Positions 35,465 through 46,812 of a stretch of 64,000 nt of DNA are shown in pieces. The stretch lies in NCBI RefSeq assembly GCF_000413855.1, contig NZ_ATGG01000019.1:1-64000 (forward strand). The letters run 5' to 3'. The notes beneath the pieces were generated by a model. That model saw only the letters and a list, made by a program, of their open reading frames with translations. It ran no database searches and was not told the DNA's origin. Numbering within the stretch: position 1 is the stretch's first letter; every line of letters begins with the position of its first letter. This stretch comes from Acinetobacter gyllenbergii CIP 110306 = MTCC 11365. Lineage in GTDB: Bacteria; Pseudomonadota; Gammaproteobacteria; Pseudomonadales; Moraxellaceae. The position numbers and the translations under genes are program-made.

Positions 35465-35911
35465 TTATTTCATTGAGATCATTTCTGGATCCAGATAGAT
35501 AATACCCAAATCAATCTTTTTGGAATAACTAAAATTAGATTTCAATTCTGGAACTTGTTCTGCGTATACATTTGAATAATCAATAATTTTAGAATCATAA
35601 CCTTTAAAACTTATAAAAATTTCAGCAGGGAGATGACTATATTTCCGCGTATTCGGTTTAATAAAAAAATATGTTTTTCTAACAGAAGGAATTGTAAAAT
35701 GGCCATCAGCTTTTAATTCTATTTGTGCATCTTTGTCACTTGTTTGTCCATTAAAGCCCATTTCACCACCTTGTTTGACCAATGGTTGCTTAGTCTTACG
35801 ATCATAGATATAACCTACAACTTCAGGGGTCAAATATAGGGTATGCTTTGTACAGGCTAGCGTAACTAGCACGATAACAACGAGAGAAAAAAATAAAATG
35901 CTTTTTTCCAT
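35465..35911 (-). CDS. Putative lipoprotein, unknown function
   Basis: A 148-residue protein with a lipoprotein leader (MEKSILFFSLVVIVLVTLAC); the Cys in LVTLAC would be lipid-modified. The mature part has VVGYIYDRKTKQPLVKQGGE, resembling a carboxypeptidase-regulatory-like beta fold with a transthyretin-type turn. AAGGGA lies ahead of the ATG. The gene is AT-rich. Nearby T6SS genes make an accessory role possible but nothing shows it. Confidence 0.7.
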   Translation of the reverse strand: MEKSILFFSLVVIVLVTLACTKHTLYLTPEVVGYIYDRKTKQPLVKQGGEMGFNGQTSDKDAQIELKADGHFTIPSVRKTYFFIKPNTRKYSHLPAEIFISFKGYDSKIIDYSNVYAEQVPELKSNFSYSKKIDLGIIYLDPEMISMK

Positions 35912-36071
35912 TTTTTAAATCCCTTTAGTGCGTAATAATTACATAAATACATCTCTGAACTAGCGACGCTGCCGATGAGACGACTTCACTCTCTATCTAA
36001 GCCAAACAAAATCTTTGCAAATAAAGCATATACCCTAAAAATCCTGTAAAACACTTCATAACTAAAGCAAA

Positions 36072-36539
36072 TTAACCTCTATTATTTGTGAATACTGTTC
36101 CTTTTGAACTACACACTTGAACAACTTGATCTTTTGATAGGTTTAGCTCTGAACCAAAGCTTGATAGACATGAATAATTGATAAATTCATACTGTCGAAG
36201 ATATTTCCCTTTTTTAATTTCTAATCTAATTTGTGTCTCTAAAACTCCATCTTTTAATTTTGAAGTGTCAAAACAGAAAATATGCCGACTCTCTTTATTG
36301 GATAAGTTGTCTAAACTTTCGTGATAGATTTCAACAGACATTTGTTCATCAAATGAATTTCCTTGAGAGTGAAATGAGCTATCAAATAAGCCAAACTCAC
36401 TCGCGGTGTTAATGTCATTTGTTTTGACAGCACAAAGCTGATGACCTGAAACCTCATACTTAAAATCTTCAACCTGCTTCTCTTTACAACCTAAAAGAAA
36501 AACAAGCAATAAGAGCATAGAAATTTGTTTTAACACCAC
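36072..36539 (-). CDS. Putative lipoprotein, unknown function
   Basis: A protein of about 155 residues with a lipobox (LLLLVFLLGC followed by KEKQ), so the mature part is anchored in a membrane from its Cys. It has four further cysteines in the mature part. The start is uncertain: a GTG at 36539 after GAG gives a normal leader, an ATG at 36518 gives a very short one, and an ATG at 36572 adds acidic residues. The gene is AT-rich and lies beyond the terminator of the T6SS PAAR gene. No domain recognised. Confidence 0.6.
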   Translation of the reverse strand: MVLKQISMLLLLVFLLGCKEKQVEDFKYEVSGHQLCAVKTNDINTASEFGLFDSSFHSQGNSFDEQMSVEIYHESLDNLSNKESRHIFCFDTSKLKDGVLETQIRLEIKKGKYLRQYEFINYSCLSSFGSELNLSKDQVVQVCSSKGTVFTNNRG

Positions 36540-36649
36540 CAAAATCTCATCCCAAAATGAAATGCGGAACATCCTTTGATCTATTCATGCTCTATCTATT
36601 ATTTGATCAAAAATCTGTTCCTTCAACCAATTTTCGAAATCAGTGATCA

Positions 36650-36683
36650 GAAAAAAATGAAGCCCTTTGCTGAATCAAAGGAC
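36650..36683 (-). terminator. Terminator of the leftward T6SS operon
   Basis: Stem CCTTTG / CAAAGG with loop ATTCAG, followed on the minus strand by GCTTCA and a T7 run. It lies 12 bases after the PAAR gene stop codon. Confidence 0.8.
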
Positions 36684-36694
36684 TTTAACAGTCT

Positions 36695-36958
36695 TTAACC
36701 TCTAACGGCTAAATTCTGTTTCGGCAATAATTTACAACCGCAAGAAAGTGGGTCATTCACTCTAGCAGCCGCTTTACCCATGACCTGCATATTCGGATCA
36801 CCAGCGACAATCGTCGCCACCGTTTTATGTTTTGGGCAAGTTGCCTTATCCCCAACACAAGCAATCGGAATGCCTTCTATGAGAAAGCTGCTATTTCCAC
36901 TGATGACCTGCCCACCACCTGTGGTTGGGCAACCAACAACGATATAGGGTGTTGCCAT
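36695..36958 (-). CDS. PAAR-domain T6SS spike-tip protein
   Basis: An 87-residue PAAR-repeat protein that sharpens the VgrG spike. The family pattern is visible in VVGCPTTGGGQVISGNSSF, IACVGDKATCPKHK and ARVNDPLSCGCKL, with cysteines and His for the zinc at the tip. There is no C-terminal toxin extension, so it is a bare tip. The ATG at 36958 with GGGA ahead is preferred to the GTG at 36973. Last gene of the leftward T6SS unit. Confidence 0.9.
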   Translation of the reverse strand: MATPYIVVGCPTTGGGQVISGNSSFLIEGIPIACVGDKATCPKHKTVATIVAGDPNMQVMGKAAARVNDPLSCGCKLLPKQNLAVRG

Positions 36959-36991
36959 AATCCCATCCCTCACATTTGGATTTATGAATAA

Positions 36992-37765
36992 TTAAAGTAC
37001 TTCAAATTCAATACGACGATTTTTCTTACGACCATCTGCTGTTGCATTATCCGCAACTGGCTGACTAGAACCTTTACCTTCAGTGCTTAAACGGTCCGCA
37101 GCAATACTTTTACCCACCAGATAACTTTGTACCGCTGCAGCACGTTGCTGACTTAACACCGTATTCTTGTTGGCATCACCAGAGCTATCGGTATGGCCAA
37201 TAATTTTGACTTTCTTGCCGCCAACCTTATTTAACGCCACTGCCATTTCATCCAGAATCTGTTGTCCTGCCGCAGTCAAGATTGCACTCCCCGATTCAAA
37301 TTCAATGATTCGGTTCTTCAAAGCATCATCAATGATTTTTTGCTCAGCCTGATTTACTGAAAGTTGTGCATTAAATCGATACGGTTGTTGGACCAGAGCC
37401 TGAAAACTGCTCGTGGTCGGTTGAATTTGATTTGGGTCGGTCATTTTACCAGTTAAATCAACCTGAGTTCCTCTAACTCGTAACTGACCTTGTGAAATCT
37501 TTTTTAGATCAGGAGTGATAACTCGAGTCACTGAATCACTCCAACCACTCGGCGCAGACACTGGACGTACCTGAATTTTATCCACGACTTGATCAGCACC
37601 ATAAACAGACTGCATCTTGACCAAGATCGCCTGCTTACTCTCCTCATTAGGAACCACACCCTCCACTACAATCGGTGCAGCATGGAGCAGATGGCTTTGA
37701 CCTAAAATACATAAGCCAAACAGTAAACTTGCCCAGATAGATTTCGGATTATTTCTCATATTCAT
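36992..37765 (-). CDS. OmpA-family peptidoglycan-binding T6SS protein (TagN-like)
   Basis: A 257-residue exported protein. It has a signal peptide (ending LHAAP), a BON/SH3-like central part, and an OmpA C-terminal domain (about 150-257) with [24 protein letters not shown] and LSTEGKGSS, which binds meso-diaminopimelate in peptidoglycan. It probably helps fix the secretion complex to the cell wall. It overlaps tagF by four bases. Confidence 0.85.
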   Translation of the reverse strand: MNMRNNPKSIWASLLFGLCILGQSHLLHAAPIVVEGVVPNEESKQAILVKMQSVYGADQVVDKIQVRPVSAPSGWSDSVTRVITPDLKKISQGQLRVRGTQVDLTGKMTDPNQIQPTTSSFQALVQQPYRFNAQLSVNQAEQKIIDDALKNRIIEFESGSAILTAAGQQILDEMAVALNKVGGKKVKIIGHTDSSGDANKNTVLSQQRAAAVQSYLVGKSIAADRLSTEGKGSSQPVADNATADGRKKNRRIEFEVL

Positions 37766-38721
37766 TCATCTAAAAAAGTTTGTCTGAACAGCTTCAAACC
37801 TTGGTTAAGGCTCAACTGACGCTGACAAAGTGATTGTTCGAGTGTGGCAAGGCCTGCATTCTGCTCCAGATAGGCATCAATCCATTGTGCTTGGATTAAG
37901 GACACCCAATGCTCGCTCTGCATGTTTTGGGTAAAAATATCGCTGAGCGCCATGATATCGGCACCTTGGAAACCAATGAATAAAATTGGCTCCTCACGAT
38001 GCAAGATGCCAATCAGGATTTCAGTATTATTGATACCTAGGAAGCGTCCAATCATCCCAACCCAAAACGCTGCGATTTCATAGCAATACATCGCGTTATT
38101 GATCGGTAAGATCAGCACCTTATTTAAACGACTGGTACCATTTTTTAAGATCGGTTGCAGTAAAAGTCCTAATCCGATCATGCTCTGTGCCAGTTCATAG
38201 ACATTGATTTTCATTAATTGGGCAAAGGAATGCATAGTGTGATTTTCATAAAAACCATTGCATTCTTCAGCAGTGAAAATCTGAACCACATTCGGTAGGT
38301 TGTTGAGCTTCTCCAGCATAATATTGGTATCACGAATACTGCGTAATACGCGATTGCGCTGGAATAAATCGACCAAAACTGACTTGTAGTAAAACGGCGC
38401 CAATAATAAATTTTGATAAGGCTGCTCAACTTCAAGCAATTGACTCAGTACCATCGGAAATGCACGACCCGAGCTGTCTTGACTAGTAATCAAGTTTGCA
38501 GCTAAAAACATCGACTCGGCAGGATTAGCAATAAAAAAATCCAAAGAAGGCAAAGACTCGTAACGCTGCTTAAACTCAGGGACGCGCATGGCATGTTCAA
38601 GTGCTTCAGTAATCCACTGATCCAGCACTTGGATTAATGCGTATTGTCCTTTGGATTTCAGAAAGTCACCACGAGCAGGTGTCTTTCCGTAGTACAAAGC
38701 TGTTGTTTTTACTTGTTGCAT
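37762..38721 (-). CDS. tagF: T6SS accessory protein TagF (ImpM family)
   Basis: A 319-residue cytosolic protein with an N-terminal ImpM domain ([19 protein letters not shown], the usual GKLPxxGDF block). In other systems TagF negatively regulates T6SS after translation. The C-terminal half is less conserved. It lies 37 bases after tssM and overlaps the OmpA-family gene. Confidence 0.85.
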   Translation of the reverse strand: MQQVKTTALYYGKTPARGDFLKSKGQYALIQVLDQWITEALEHAMRVPEFKQRYESLPSLDFFIANPAESMFLAANLITSQDSSGRAFPMVLSQLLEVEQPYQNLLLAPFYYKSVLVDLFQRNRVLRSIRDTNIMLEKLNNLPNVVQIFTAEECNGFYENHTMHSFAQLMKINVYELAQSMIGLGLLLQPILKNGTSRLNKVLILPINNAMYCYEIAAFWVGMIGRFLGINNTEILIGILHREEPILFIGFQGADIMALSDIFTQNMQSEHWVSLIQAQWIDAYLEQNAGLATLEQSLCQRQLSLNQGLKLFRQTFLDE

Positions 38722-38758
38722 CCAAGCACCTCCGGCTGTTCCCTGATCATCCCTAACA

Positions 38759-41700
38759 TTACGGCGTTACTCCTGACTGGGCAGGCGCTGTGGTTTGCGG
38801 CTTTGGTGCGACAGCTGTGGCAGCCCCAGCAGGGGTTGCTTGCGCAGAGACCACACGTACCGCTTTCTCTGTCACCACTTTATCCACCAGTTGTAAGCCT
38901 GCATAACCACGGCTAGAGCCAATACTGCCCGAGCTATTACCGCTAATGAGTCGGAAGTTTACTTTCAGCGTTAAAGATGGTTCAGTTTTGCTGGTCCATG
39001 TCATTTCAAAACTACCATTTTGCTCTTTACGCTGCGCCGCATCGATCAAACGGTTAATCCCATATTCACCAGGTTCTTCAAAAATCGTATGGGTTTTACC
39101 TTCCAAATCAACTGCAGTGATTCGGGCACCAGGGACTGCTCCCTGATTTGGCCAAACAAAGTTCACCCATTGTTGAATTCCATTTTCAAACACCATTCGC
39201 TGACCATCAATATCAATGGTATACGATAAGTATTGCGGATTTGGTAATGGATAGAACTGGAAGTTTGATTGATTCGATACAGGTGCAGCTGCAGGTTGAT
39301 CTAGGCTACCTGTCGCCATGCCATTGATCGGCGCCACATATTGCTGGAACGCCACGACAAATTGTGGATTTAGGCTAATGCCCAAGTCTTTCCATGTTTT
39401 CGAGGTCAAGACATAACCACGGCGGATCACAAATGGATCTAATGCTTCTTTGACAAAACGTGCAATACTACCCGTCTCACCAAAGATTTGACCAATTTCA
39501 TTACTGGTGGCTTGTAAAGTCACGCCCGAATTAAATGGATATTTCTGACTTAAATTGGTTTTAAATGGCTGGTACGCTTGAATACCCCACAATTTATTCA
39601 ACTCATCTTGGGTCGGCACAATCAAGCTGGCAAATGATTGCGTTAGTGGCGTCATCAGCAATTTTTGTAATAGCTGTTGATCGGTGTCTTTCAGCCCCAC
39701 CATCATCTTCTCATCCACATATTTCTGTGTGGTATTAAAGACTGACGTTTGATCATTGATGGTCTGTTTCACCAATGCCATTGCACTTGGACCAATTTCA
39801 CCTGCTGTTTTCAGGTCATTGAACTTACTACGTACTTGTGCAAGATTGTTCATGTACTCATCGAATAATGACTTATCTTGTAAATCATCACGCTTACGTA
39901 CCAATTGATAGAACATTTGATATTCTTGCGAAATTGCACCTTGTGCACGGTCCATCGCTTGAGCCGCTGCTCTATCATCTGAATTGTTTAGAACTTTACG
40001 TTTAAACCAAGCGACAAAGCCTTTTTCAGGAACGGCCAGTTCAGCCTGTACAATTGGATTATCCCAGTTGGTTTCAATTGCAATGCGTTGTAATAAAGTA
40101 CGAATTGGTGAATTTTGTGGTTCACCCAAAACATCAATACTCTTCACTTGCTGAGCGAATTGATCGTTTTTAGCATAATAAATGCCGTTCAGGAATTTTT
40201 TCCATTCCGCCACATATTCTTGCTTATACAGCGCGACCAATTGTTTGCGGATTTGTTCTGGACTACCAGAGAAGGTTAAATCATCCGATTGACGGCTATT
40301 TAACACCCAATCTTTGCTGTCTGTTGGCTTATTCGCAGCTTCATCAATTGCCTTTTCAACATACTCATCCCATGCCTTTTGCGTAAACACACCTGGTAAT
40401 GCATAGCTACCCAGGACAATGGCACGGTTTTGTTCACCCACAATTTGCCCAACTGTGACTGCTGGGAAGCGTACCGCTGCACGCATCTTAATCTCGTTAT
40501 AGACACGGTCACGTGCTGGCATCCCACGAATCACTGACAATAAAACTTGACGGGTTTGATCGACCACTTGTGCATCTGTTTCAAGTACTGGGAAGCCTTC
40601 TTGATTAGCCAAAGTCATGGCGTAAGAGAGGATCTTCTCTGCATCCTGAATCATTTCACCACGCGGCATTTGTCCACGATTGGCATCCAGCCAAGAGCGC
40701 CAGAAGCGAGATACTTGGTCACTTAAATGACTGGTATCCATATATTCATGGTTACTCATCATCAAATAGGCTTTTAATGCATTATAAGCATCTTGTGGAT
40801 TGCTATCCGAAGGCTCTAAATACTGCTGTGTTTTTGCAACTTGTTTGATTTCGACATTGACATGATTGGCTTTTAAAGTCGCCTCGTTATTTTTAACACG
40901 CTGTAAATATTGCGCAATATTTTGCTGTGTTGGGGTCAAAACAATTTGCTTGATCCCTTTCAAATACTCGGCTTTTAAGCTCTCACGTAATTGATTGCCT
41001 TGGTAAAGACCAAAACTGAATTTAAGCGGACGATGATCATCAAACTCGTCCAGTTGTTGCAAGCGTTCTTGCAGAATCAATAAGGCTTCAAGTTGAGTCG
41101 ATAATTGCTGCCCAGACGTTTTTTCCAAGTGCACCACTTTATCTAAATCAGCCTGTACATCCGCAATCAGTTGCTGATTATTGCGATATGACCAGACCCA
41201 GACACCCAATACTAAAGAAACCCCAACCAATGCCGCAATAAATCCGATATAACGCTGGCGTTTTTTTGCAGGATTGATGTGCTGTTTCACCAGATCTTTA
41301 TCTCGTAAAATCACATTAGAGAATAGACCCTGTAAAAAATAACCATGATTTGGCGCAAGCGAAGCATTTACACCATCTTGACCATTGCCCTGAACTTGCT
41401 GCAGTTGAAACTCTTGCGCAATGTTTTCCGTCATTGGGCTTTCAATCGTCCCTTCTTGTAAGGCACTGGTAAAATAGAAACCACGGAAAATCGGTTGGAA
41501 CTGGTATGGATTATCTTCAAATAATGTGCCGACAAAACTTTTTAACGCGGGTTTAAGCGTTTTGAATTCCAATGGAAAAGTCATGACACTCGGCGAAATA
41601 TTTTGCGAATGGCGACGACTTAAATGCGTGGTACTGACACTCTTTAAACCGTCATAAAGAATGCTGTAATGTTTTTCGAATAATTCTACCGCATTCTGAG

Positions 41701-42580
41701 ACGAGTTCTGTTCATAAGGTAAAGTTGCACCCCACGCCTGATTATATTCTTGCGACTCATAGCAATCAAAAAACTCCGTAAAACCTGCAATCAAGTCCAT
41801 TTTAGAAAAGACCAAATAAACAGGAACCACGACCTCAAGTTTTTCAGTTAGATCTTGAATTCGAGCGCGTAGATTTTTGGCTAATTTTATTGAGTTCTCA
41901 GGACTCTGGCTGATCAATTCGGCAATACTAACAATCAATACCAAACCATTGACAGGGGCTTTAGAACGGTTTTTCTTTAAAATATTTAAAAAGCCCAACC
42001 ATTCAGAATGATCTTCGGAATACACTGAATAGCGTCCTGCGGTATCCAGCAAAATGCCTTCGGTAGAAAAGAACCAGTCACAGTTCCTTGTTCCACTTAG
42101 ACCCGCTGAAACCATTTTCTGATGGGTTTCTTCAAAGGGAAACTTCAAACCAGAATTATAGATCGCAGAACTTTTACCCGCAGCTGGATTACCAATCACC
42201 ATATACCAAGGCAATTCGTACAATGCGGCATTGCCCTTTTTATCACCCAATTTAGATTTACGAATCAATTGAATTGATTCTTTCATCTGCTGCTGAATTA
42301 ACTGTAGCTCGGCTTTGTCTTTGTGTTGACCATATTCAGCTTGGCTGTCTTTCTCAATCGCATTGGCCAGTTCTTCACCTTGTTCAGCGTGGCGTTTTCT
42401 TTGAATCAGCCAATAGATACCATAGACGATTAAACCCAATGCATAGGTTGCTGCCAATGCCCAAAAGATATGCCGAGGAATAGACGAGTATGAAGAAATC
42501 AGTGCCACGAATAAGGATAAAGCAATAATAGCTTTAGGATTCGTGATGTACTGCCACAGATAACCTAAAATGATATACAT
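38759..42580 (-). CDS. tssM: T6SS membrane-complex protein TssM (IcmF)
   Basis: A 1273-residue inner-membrane protein. Two helices near the start (about 15-33, 38-58), a cytoplasmic NTPase domain with Walker [10 protein letters not shown] (130-138), a third helix near residue 445-465 and a large periplasmic part ending in a Pro/Ala-rich tail. With TssL it makes the trans-envelope channel. No TssJ lipoprotein gene is present, which is usual for Acinetobacter. Full length. Confidence 0.95.
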   Translation of the reverse strand: MYIILGYLWQYITNPKAIIALSLFVALISSYSSIPRHIFWALAATYALGLIVYGIYWLIQRKRHAEQGEELANAIEKDSQAEYGQHKDKAELQLIQQQMKESIQLIRKSKLGDKKGNAALYELPWYMVIGNPAAGKSSAIYNSGLKFPFEETHQKMVSAGLSGTRNCDWFFSTEGILLDTAGRYSVYSEDHSEWLGFLNILKKNRSKAPVNGLVLIVSIAELISQSPENSIKLAKNLRARIQDLTEKLEVVVPVYLVFSKMDLIAGFTEFFDCYESQEYNQAWGATLPYEQNSSQNAVELFEKHYSILYDGLKSVSTTHLSRRHSQNISPSVMTFPLEFKTLKPALKSFVGTLFEDNPYQFQPIFRGFYFTSALQEGTIESPMTENIAQEFQLQQVQGNGQDGVNASLAPNHGYFLQGLFSNVILRDKDLVKQHINPAKKRQRYIGFIAALVGVSLVLGVWVWSYRNNQQLIADVQADLDKVVHLEKTSGQQLSTQLEALLILQERLQQLDEFDDHRPLKFSFGLYQGNQLRESLKAEYLKGIKQIVLTPTQQNIAQYLQRVKNNEATLKANHVNVEIKQVAKTQQYLEPSDSNPQDAYNALKAYLMMSNHEYMDTSHLSDQVSRFWRSWLDANRGQMPRGEMIQDAEKILSYAMTLANQEGFPVLETDAQVVDQTRQVLLSVIRGMPARDRVYNEIKMRAAVRFPAVTVGQIVGEQNRAIVLGSYALPGVFTQKAWDEYVEKAIDEAANKPTDSKDWVLNSRQSDDLTFSGSPEQIRKQLVALYKQEYVAEWKKFLNGIYYAKNDQFAQQVKSIDVLGEPQNSPIRTLLQRIAIETNWDNPIVQAELAVPEKGFVAWFKRKVLNNSDDRAAAQAMDRAQGAISQEYQMFYQLVRKRDDLQDKSLFDEYMNNLAQVRSKFNDLKTAGEIGPSAMALVKQTINDQTSVFNTTQKYVDEKMMVGLKDTDQQLLQKLLMTPLTQSFASLIVPTQDELNKLWGIQAYQPFKTNLSQKYPFNSGVTLQATSNEIGQIFGETGSIARFVKEALDPFVIRRGYVLTSKTWKDLGISLNPQFVVAFQQYVAPINGMATGSLDQPAAAPVSNQSNFQFYPLPNPQYLSYTIDIDGQRMVFENGIQQWVNFVWPNQGAVPGARITAVDLEGKTHTIFEEPGEYGINRLIDAAQRKEQNGSFEMTWTSKTEPSLTLKVNFRLISGNSSGSIGSSRGYAGLQLVDKVVTEKAVRVVSAQATPAGAATAVAPKPQTTAPAQSGVTP

Positions 42581-42608
42581 TGAGTTCTCGAATTCTTAAT
42601 AAAGTTAA

Positions 42609-44033
42609 TTAATCAGCAATTGCTACACTTTCCTGATCTTGTGTGATCTCAGGAACAGCTTGGATAAATGCTTGTAAATTTGATCCATAAACAAAGGCAA
42701 CCTGTGACTCAGAAAAATGTGCCCCCAACATTAATCCAAACAGTTTTGCCACGTTTTGGGTGTGTCCAAAAATAGGTTTGCAGTACAAATAATGGTGCGC
42801 CTCGACTGGACTTTGCTTAAAAAACTGTTCCAATTTCTTGGCCACCTTGACATCAGCACCATCCTCAACCACCAATACAAAAGGTTCTTCAGCCTGATAC
42901 TGCGGTAAATCATCAATCCCCAGCTCTTTGAAAATTTGATCGATATTATTTTGGTTGCTGACCAACTTAAAGGTCTTTTCAGGTTGCCACTGTTCTAGCT
43001 GAACCGCAGGATTGGCCAAACAACTACTGCTCACAAATTCTGCAGGGATATACGCGCTTGCTCCCCAAGACTTTTCATCAATAATTTCTTGTTCAATTTC
43101 TGAATCTGCCGCAATGATCAATGAAATTTCATGGGCTTGGTTTTGAATCCGCTCAAGCAACTCAAGCAGATGTTGCTCAGTCGATGCCGCGCTAAGATAG
43201 TGATATTCAATATGGAACTTTTGTGGAATGATACCAAGGTCATAAAAAATGGCCTGAATACTTTCATTGCTACTCAAATCATTCCAGGTATGCACCACGT
43301 CTTCAGACAATAAAATGTGCAGATTTAGTTTATCCAAACGATAGACCTGCTCGACCTGAATGGATTCATGCGCTTCATCGTCGGAAAAGCTTGGATCAAT
43401 CCATGCAGGGTGCATACGGTATTCATGCAAATTTTGGCTTTCATAAAACAGACTAGACCGCTTTAAGTGGTCTGAAATCGAAGCTAAAAGTTCTGTGTGC
43501 TGTTCAATTTGATGGTGGATTAGCGCCATGATACGTTGCTGTCGAACCGACAAGAACTGCAACTCCTCATCATCCTCACTTTGGACTTGTTGGTCTAAGT
43601 CTGTAATGCGATAAGAAAGAATGGGAATACCATGAAAATTCACCAGATCCTGATCTAACTGAGGACTGGTAAACTGCTTGATTCCATCCAGAATCGCATC
43701 ATTTTCACCCAGTGCACTATATGCACCTGCCGCATAGAGATTTAGCTTTAACCATTTACTCTCCAACTCAACTGGCTGTGCCTCAGTGGCACTCTGCTCT
43801 GAATTTTGTTGGGCTTGCAATGCTTGTTGCTTTTTTTCTTTATAATGTTGATAAGCTTTATAGATCAACCAAGGTGACAGTAACACCAAAGTAATCACGA
43901 CTGGTAGGATCAGGAAATAATTAATTAAATCGGCAGATTCGGGCTGATATTGAATATCACGCCAGTAATAAACCACCACCAAGCCGACCAAGATAAAGCA
44001 ACTGATGAGTGTCGCTAAAATTTTCTTCACCAT
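42609..44033 (-). CDS. T6SS-cluster membrane protein of unknown function
   Basis: A 474-residue protein between tssG and tssM. Two transmembrane helices near the start (about 5-24 and 40-58) are followed by a Gln-rich linker and a large cytoplasmic part. I recognise no Pfam-type domain. The ATG overlaps the tssG stop codon by one base (TAATG), so it is coupled with the secretion genes. It corresponds in position to an Acinetobacter-specific T6SS gene; it may be a membrane-complex or baseplate-linker component, but this is inference. Confidence 0.8.
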   Translation of the reverse strand: MVKKILATLISCFILVGLVVVYYWRDIQYQPESADLINYFLILPVVITLVLLSPWLIYKAYQHYKEKKQQALQAQQNSEQSATEAQPVELESKWLKLNLYAAGAYSALGENDAILDGIKQFTSPQLDQDLVNFHGIPILSYRITDLDQQVQSEDDEELQFLSVRQQRIMALIHHQIEQHTELLASISDHLKRSSLFYESQNLHEYRMHPAWIDPSFSDDEAHESIQVEQVYRLDKLNLHILLSEDVVHTWNDLSSNESIQAIFYDLGIIPQKFHIEYHYLSAASTEQHLLELLERIQNQAHEISLIIAADSEIEQEIIDEKSWGASAYIPAEFVSSSCLANPAVQLEQWQPEKTFKLVSNQNNIDQIFKELGIDDLPQYQAEEPFVLVVEDGADVKVAKKLEQFFKQSPVEAHHYLYCKPIFGHTQNVAKLFGLMLGAHFSESQVAFVYGSNLQAFIQAVPEITQDQESVAIAD

Positions 44034-45028
44034 TATGCGGCTCCTAAAAGTGCATAACGTGTTTCCGTGTTATGTTGTAATTGTTCAGATGGCATTAAAA
44101 ATGCCCCTTGGCCCAGACCTACCTGATGCTCAGAATTTAAACAGATTGGATTGATGTCACATTTATCCAAAATCAAACGTACATCAATAAACAGTGTTGG
44201 ACTGCACCAAGTTTGAATCAGGTGTTTTAACTTTTTATTTAAAGGCTGATCAGGCAGAAAAGCTAAATACTGTTCTCGCGGTAATGGCCCAATTTGAATC
44301 TCGATTTTGCCGTCAATTTGCTGAACCGTATCGCCACAAAAGGTATTTACACCCAGTAGACTTGGGTTACTACCACCTAAACTGGTCTTCTGCTCATCAG
44401 CCAGATGAAAGGTTTCTTTAACAAATTCTTGAATCTGAACCTGTTGATTAAACACACATGACAGCACTGTTTTTAAAGCATGTGCGGTATTGTTTTGCCC
44501 CTGCATCAAACCAGAAAATTCTGCAAAATACTCATCTAGATCTTGTTGTTCATGCTGGGCGCGAATATAACCATTTAAAGCATGCAAAATATCCAGATAA
44601 TGATTGTCTTGTTCAATCTCATAACGCACTGCCAAATTATACGCCAAGCTGGCATCGACATATTTGGCTGTCAACTTATGATTGAATAGACCTAAAAACT
44701 CTTTAATCTCGAGTCGCTGCTGTCGGCTACTTTGTTTTAATTTATTGGTATAGGTATAAGGCAGTGCCCCTTGTGTCCCTGTAAGTCCGACCACCAGATT
44801 GGTTAAATGAATACGCTGATCTTGATAACTGAGTTCTTCAATCTCAGTCGCAGGGAAGCTTAAACTAAATGAGGTGCCAAATTTAAAATCCTCAGACCAA
44901 CGCTTTACTTGTGATGCCTGTGGATGATGGCGTAACAAGCGTGTAGATTGAATAAACTCAAAGGAACCTGACTTTTTAAAAACTTGGTCGACTACAGAAG
45001 AGTCTTGCCACCAACGTTCTGCACGCAT
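44033..45028 (-). CDS. tssG: T6SS baseplate protein TssG
   Basis: A 331-residue baseplate protein (ImpH/VasB family). N-terminal block FEFIQSTRLLRHHP and the LTGTQGALPYTYT motif fit the family. It forms the baseplate wedge with TssE, TssF and TssK. AGGAG is well placed before the ATG. It overlaps tssF by 37 bases, so translation is coupled. Confidence 0.92.
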   Translation of the reverse strand: MRAERWWQDSSVVDQVFKKSGSFEFIQSTRLLRHHPQASQVKRWSEDFKFGTSFSLSFPATEIEELSYQDQRIHLTNLVVGLTGTQGALPYTYTNKLKQSSRQQRLEIKEFLGLFNHKLTAKYVDASLAYNLAVRYEIEQDNHYLDILHALNGYIRAQHEQQDLDEYFAEFSGLMQGQNNTAHALKTVLSCVFNQQVQIQEFVKETFHLADEQKTSLGGSNPSLLGVNTFCGDTVQQIDGKIEIQIGPLPREQYLAFLPDQPLNKKLKHLIQTWCSPTLFIDVRLILDKCDINPICLNSEHQVGLGQGAFLMPSEQLQHNTETRYALLGAA

Positions 45029-46800
45029 TGGTATATCTCCTGCTGGTTAAGACTGTCTTTGACGACCACATCAACAAAACTATTAATTTGAACTTTTAAA
45101 TTAAAAATGTGGCTTAATAACTGGCTGAAAATATAGAGACTATGTCCACGGAAAACACTCTTATTCACTGAAAGCTCAGCCTTAACCCCACGAATGAACA
45201 TCGGAAAAGGTTTTGCATTCATCAATTTATTGGTGGTTGTGAAGTTGAGCTGTTTCAGAGCATCAATCAATAAAATATTTTCTTTAGAATGCGGTAAGTT
45301 ATATAAAGCCAAAAGCTCCTTCACATGACTCAGTGCATCCCCTTTCATTAAGGCCAAGGTATTCAACGAAAGATGAGAAATAATGCGCCATTGCTCGTTG
45401 CTATTTTTATCAAAATGATAAGGCGATGTCGGACGCTTTAAAATCAAGGCGCGTCTTGCCAAACTACTGTCATTTAAATTCAGAATATTATTGCTCTGGC
45501 TTAATGCTTCATGCGGCAAATCACCATTGGAGCAGAGTAAACGTGTACTAATAAAATCTGATTTGATTTCATAAGGTTTCAAATGTTTGGAAACAATCGA
45601 ATAACCCATTTGCATGATTTTGGTCTGCGAAGGCAGATAATTTAAAGAATAGAAAAATTGAACCTTATCATTGTGATAATGACTCATTGCAAAAAATGGC
45701 AATACAGGGAGATGGGTTTGTTCCTGATTGGTCTTTTCACGTACCATATTCATCTCAAGGATAGAATAGACTTGATACAACTCAGGATGATGCGCATCCG
45801 TGACCAATGGATATTGTAGTTGTGTATGTGAAATTTTTTGCGGTTCAGCCTGCTTTTCAAACAAATTAATTGCAGGTGTGGTAAATAATTTAAAATTGGC
45901 AATATTAAGTTCTGAATAATTACGAACCACTGCCTGATCATTCAAATTGAGTTTGAGATGGATCAAAATTTCAAAGCTATTGTGCTGCTGTAATAATCCC
46001 TTGAGCACACTTAAATCAAGATTCAGATAATTAAACTTTTCAGGGAAGCAAAAATATTCCATCAATAAGCGATAAGCGTGGTGGGTATGCTGATCAATCG
46101 GCAATAAACTTTCTTGCTCACTAAAACCCATCACCTCAAAAGGATTACTCACCTCGATGACGCGCTGCCCAACCCGAATTGCAAAACCTGTATCTTTACG
46201 AAAAATACTATCCAAAACTTGCAATGGAAAATTTGAAATTGCATCTAAATAGATCGGTAATTTTTCGTCCAAGATCCATTGTTGGGCATCATTAAAGATT
46301 TCAAATTTCAAACTTAAGGTCGCATTTTGATTCAAATGCATATGCGTACTCGGTGAGGTTTGAAACTCCAAATGCGTCAATTCAATTGGTAATAATCGAA
46401 CCTCATTGCTGGTATTAAACTCACATTGCACACCTTTAAAACTGCGTGACTTCAAGGCTGTTTTTTGCGGAATCAAATGTGCTGCAGTTAATTGTTTAAG
46501 TTTATTGCTATCTTCAAAACTAACCACAGTACAAGCAGGAAAATGGCGTAAATATTGAGGAAACATCACCTCAAATAAAGAATGGGTAAATAGCTCATAG
46601 CTGTCAGCTAACTTTTTATCAATACGCGCTGCAATCAATGAAAAGGCCTGAATTAAGCGCTCAATATGCGGGTCATCAATTTGTTCTTGGTTAAGCGATA
46701 GACGTTGCGCAATCTTCGGATATTTCTGCGCGAACTCTCGAGATTGTTGACCGAATTCTTGTAGTTGTTTTTCATAATACGGTAAAAGTTGCTCTATCAC
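44992..46800 (-). CDS. tssF: T6SS baseplate protein TssF
   Basis: A 602-residue baseplate protein (ImpG/VasA). It begins LLPYYEKQLQEFGQQSREFAQKYPKIAQRL and continues DPHIERLIQAFSLIAARI, the family start. It contributes the wedge core with TssG. It follows tssE by 12 bases and overlaps tssG. Confidence 0.93.
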   Translation of the reverse strand: MIEQLLPYYEKQLQEFGQQSREFAQKYPKIAQRLSLNQEQIDDPHIERLIQAFSLIAARIDKKLADSYELFTHSLFEVMFPQYLRHFPACTVVSFEDSNKLKQLTAAHLIPQKTALKSRSFKGVQCEFNTSNEVRLLPIELTHLEFQTSPSTHMHLNQNATLSLKFEIFNDAQQWILDEKLPIYLDAISNFPLQVLDSIFRKDTGFAIRVGQRVIEVSNPFEVMGFSEQESLLPIDQHTHHAYRLLMEYFCFPEKFNYLNLDLSVLKGLLQQHNSFEILIHLKLNLNDQAVVRNYSELNIANFKLFTTPAINLFEKQAEPQKISHTQLQYPLVTDAHHPELYQVYSILEMNMVREKTNQEQTHLPVLPFFAMSHYHNDKVQFFYSLNYLPSQTKIMQMGYSIVSKHLKPYEIKSDFISTRLLCSNGDLPHEALSQSNNILNLNDSSLARRALILKRPTSPYHFDKNSNEQWRIISHLSLNTLALMKGDALSHVKELLALYNLPHSKENILLIDALKQLNFTTTNKLMNAKPFPMFIRGVKAELSVNKSVFRGHSLYIFSQLLSHIFNLKVQINSFVDVVVKDSLNQQEIYQCVQNVGGKTLL

Positions 46801-46812
46801 TGTTCGCTCACA

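Noticed and set aside
36695..36958. PAAR protein as a fused toxin
   Set aside because: Only 87 residues; it ends right after the PAAR fold.
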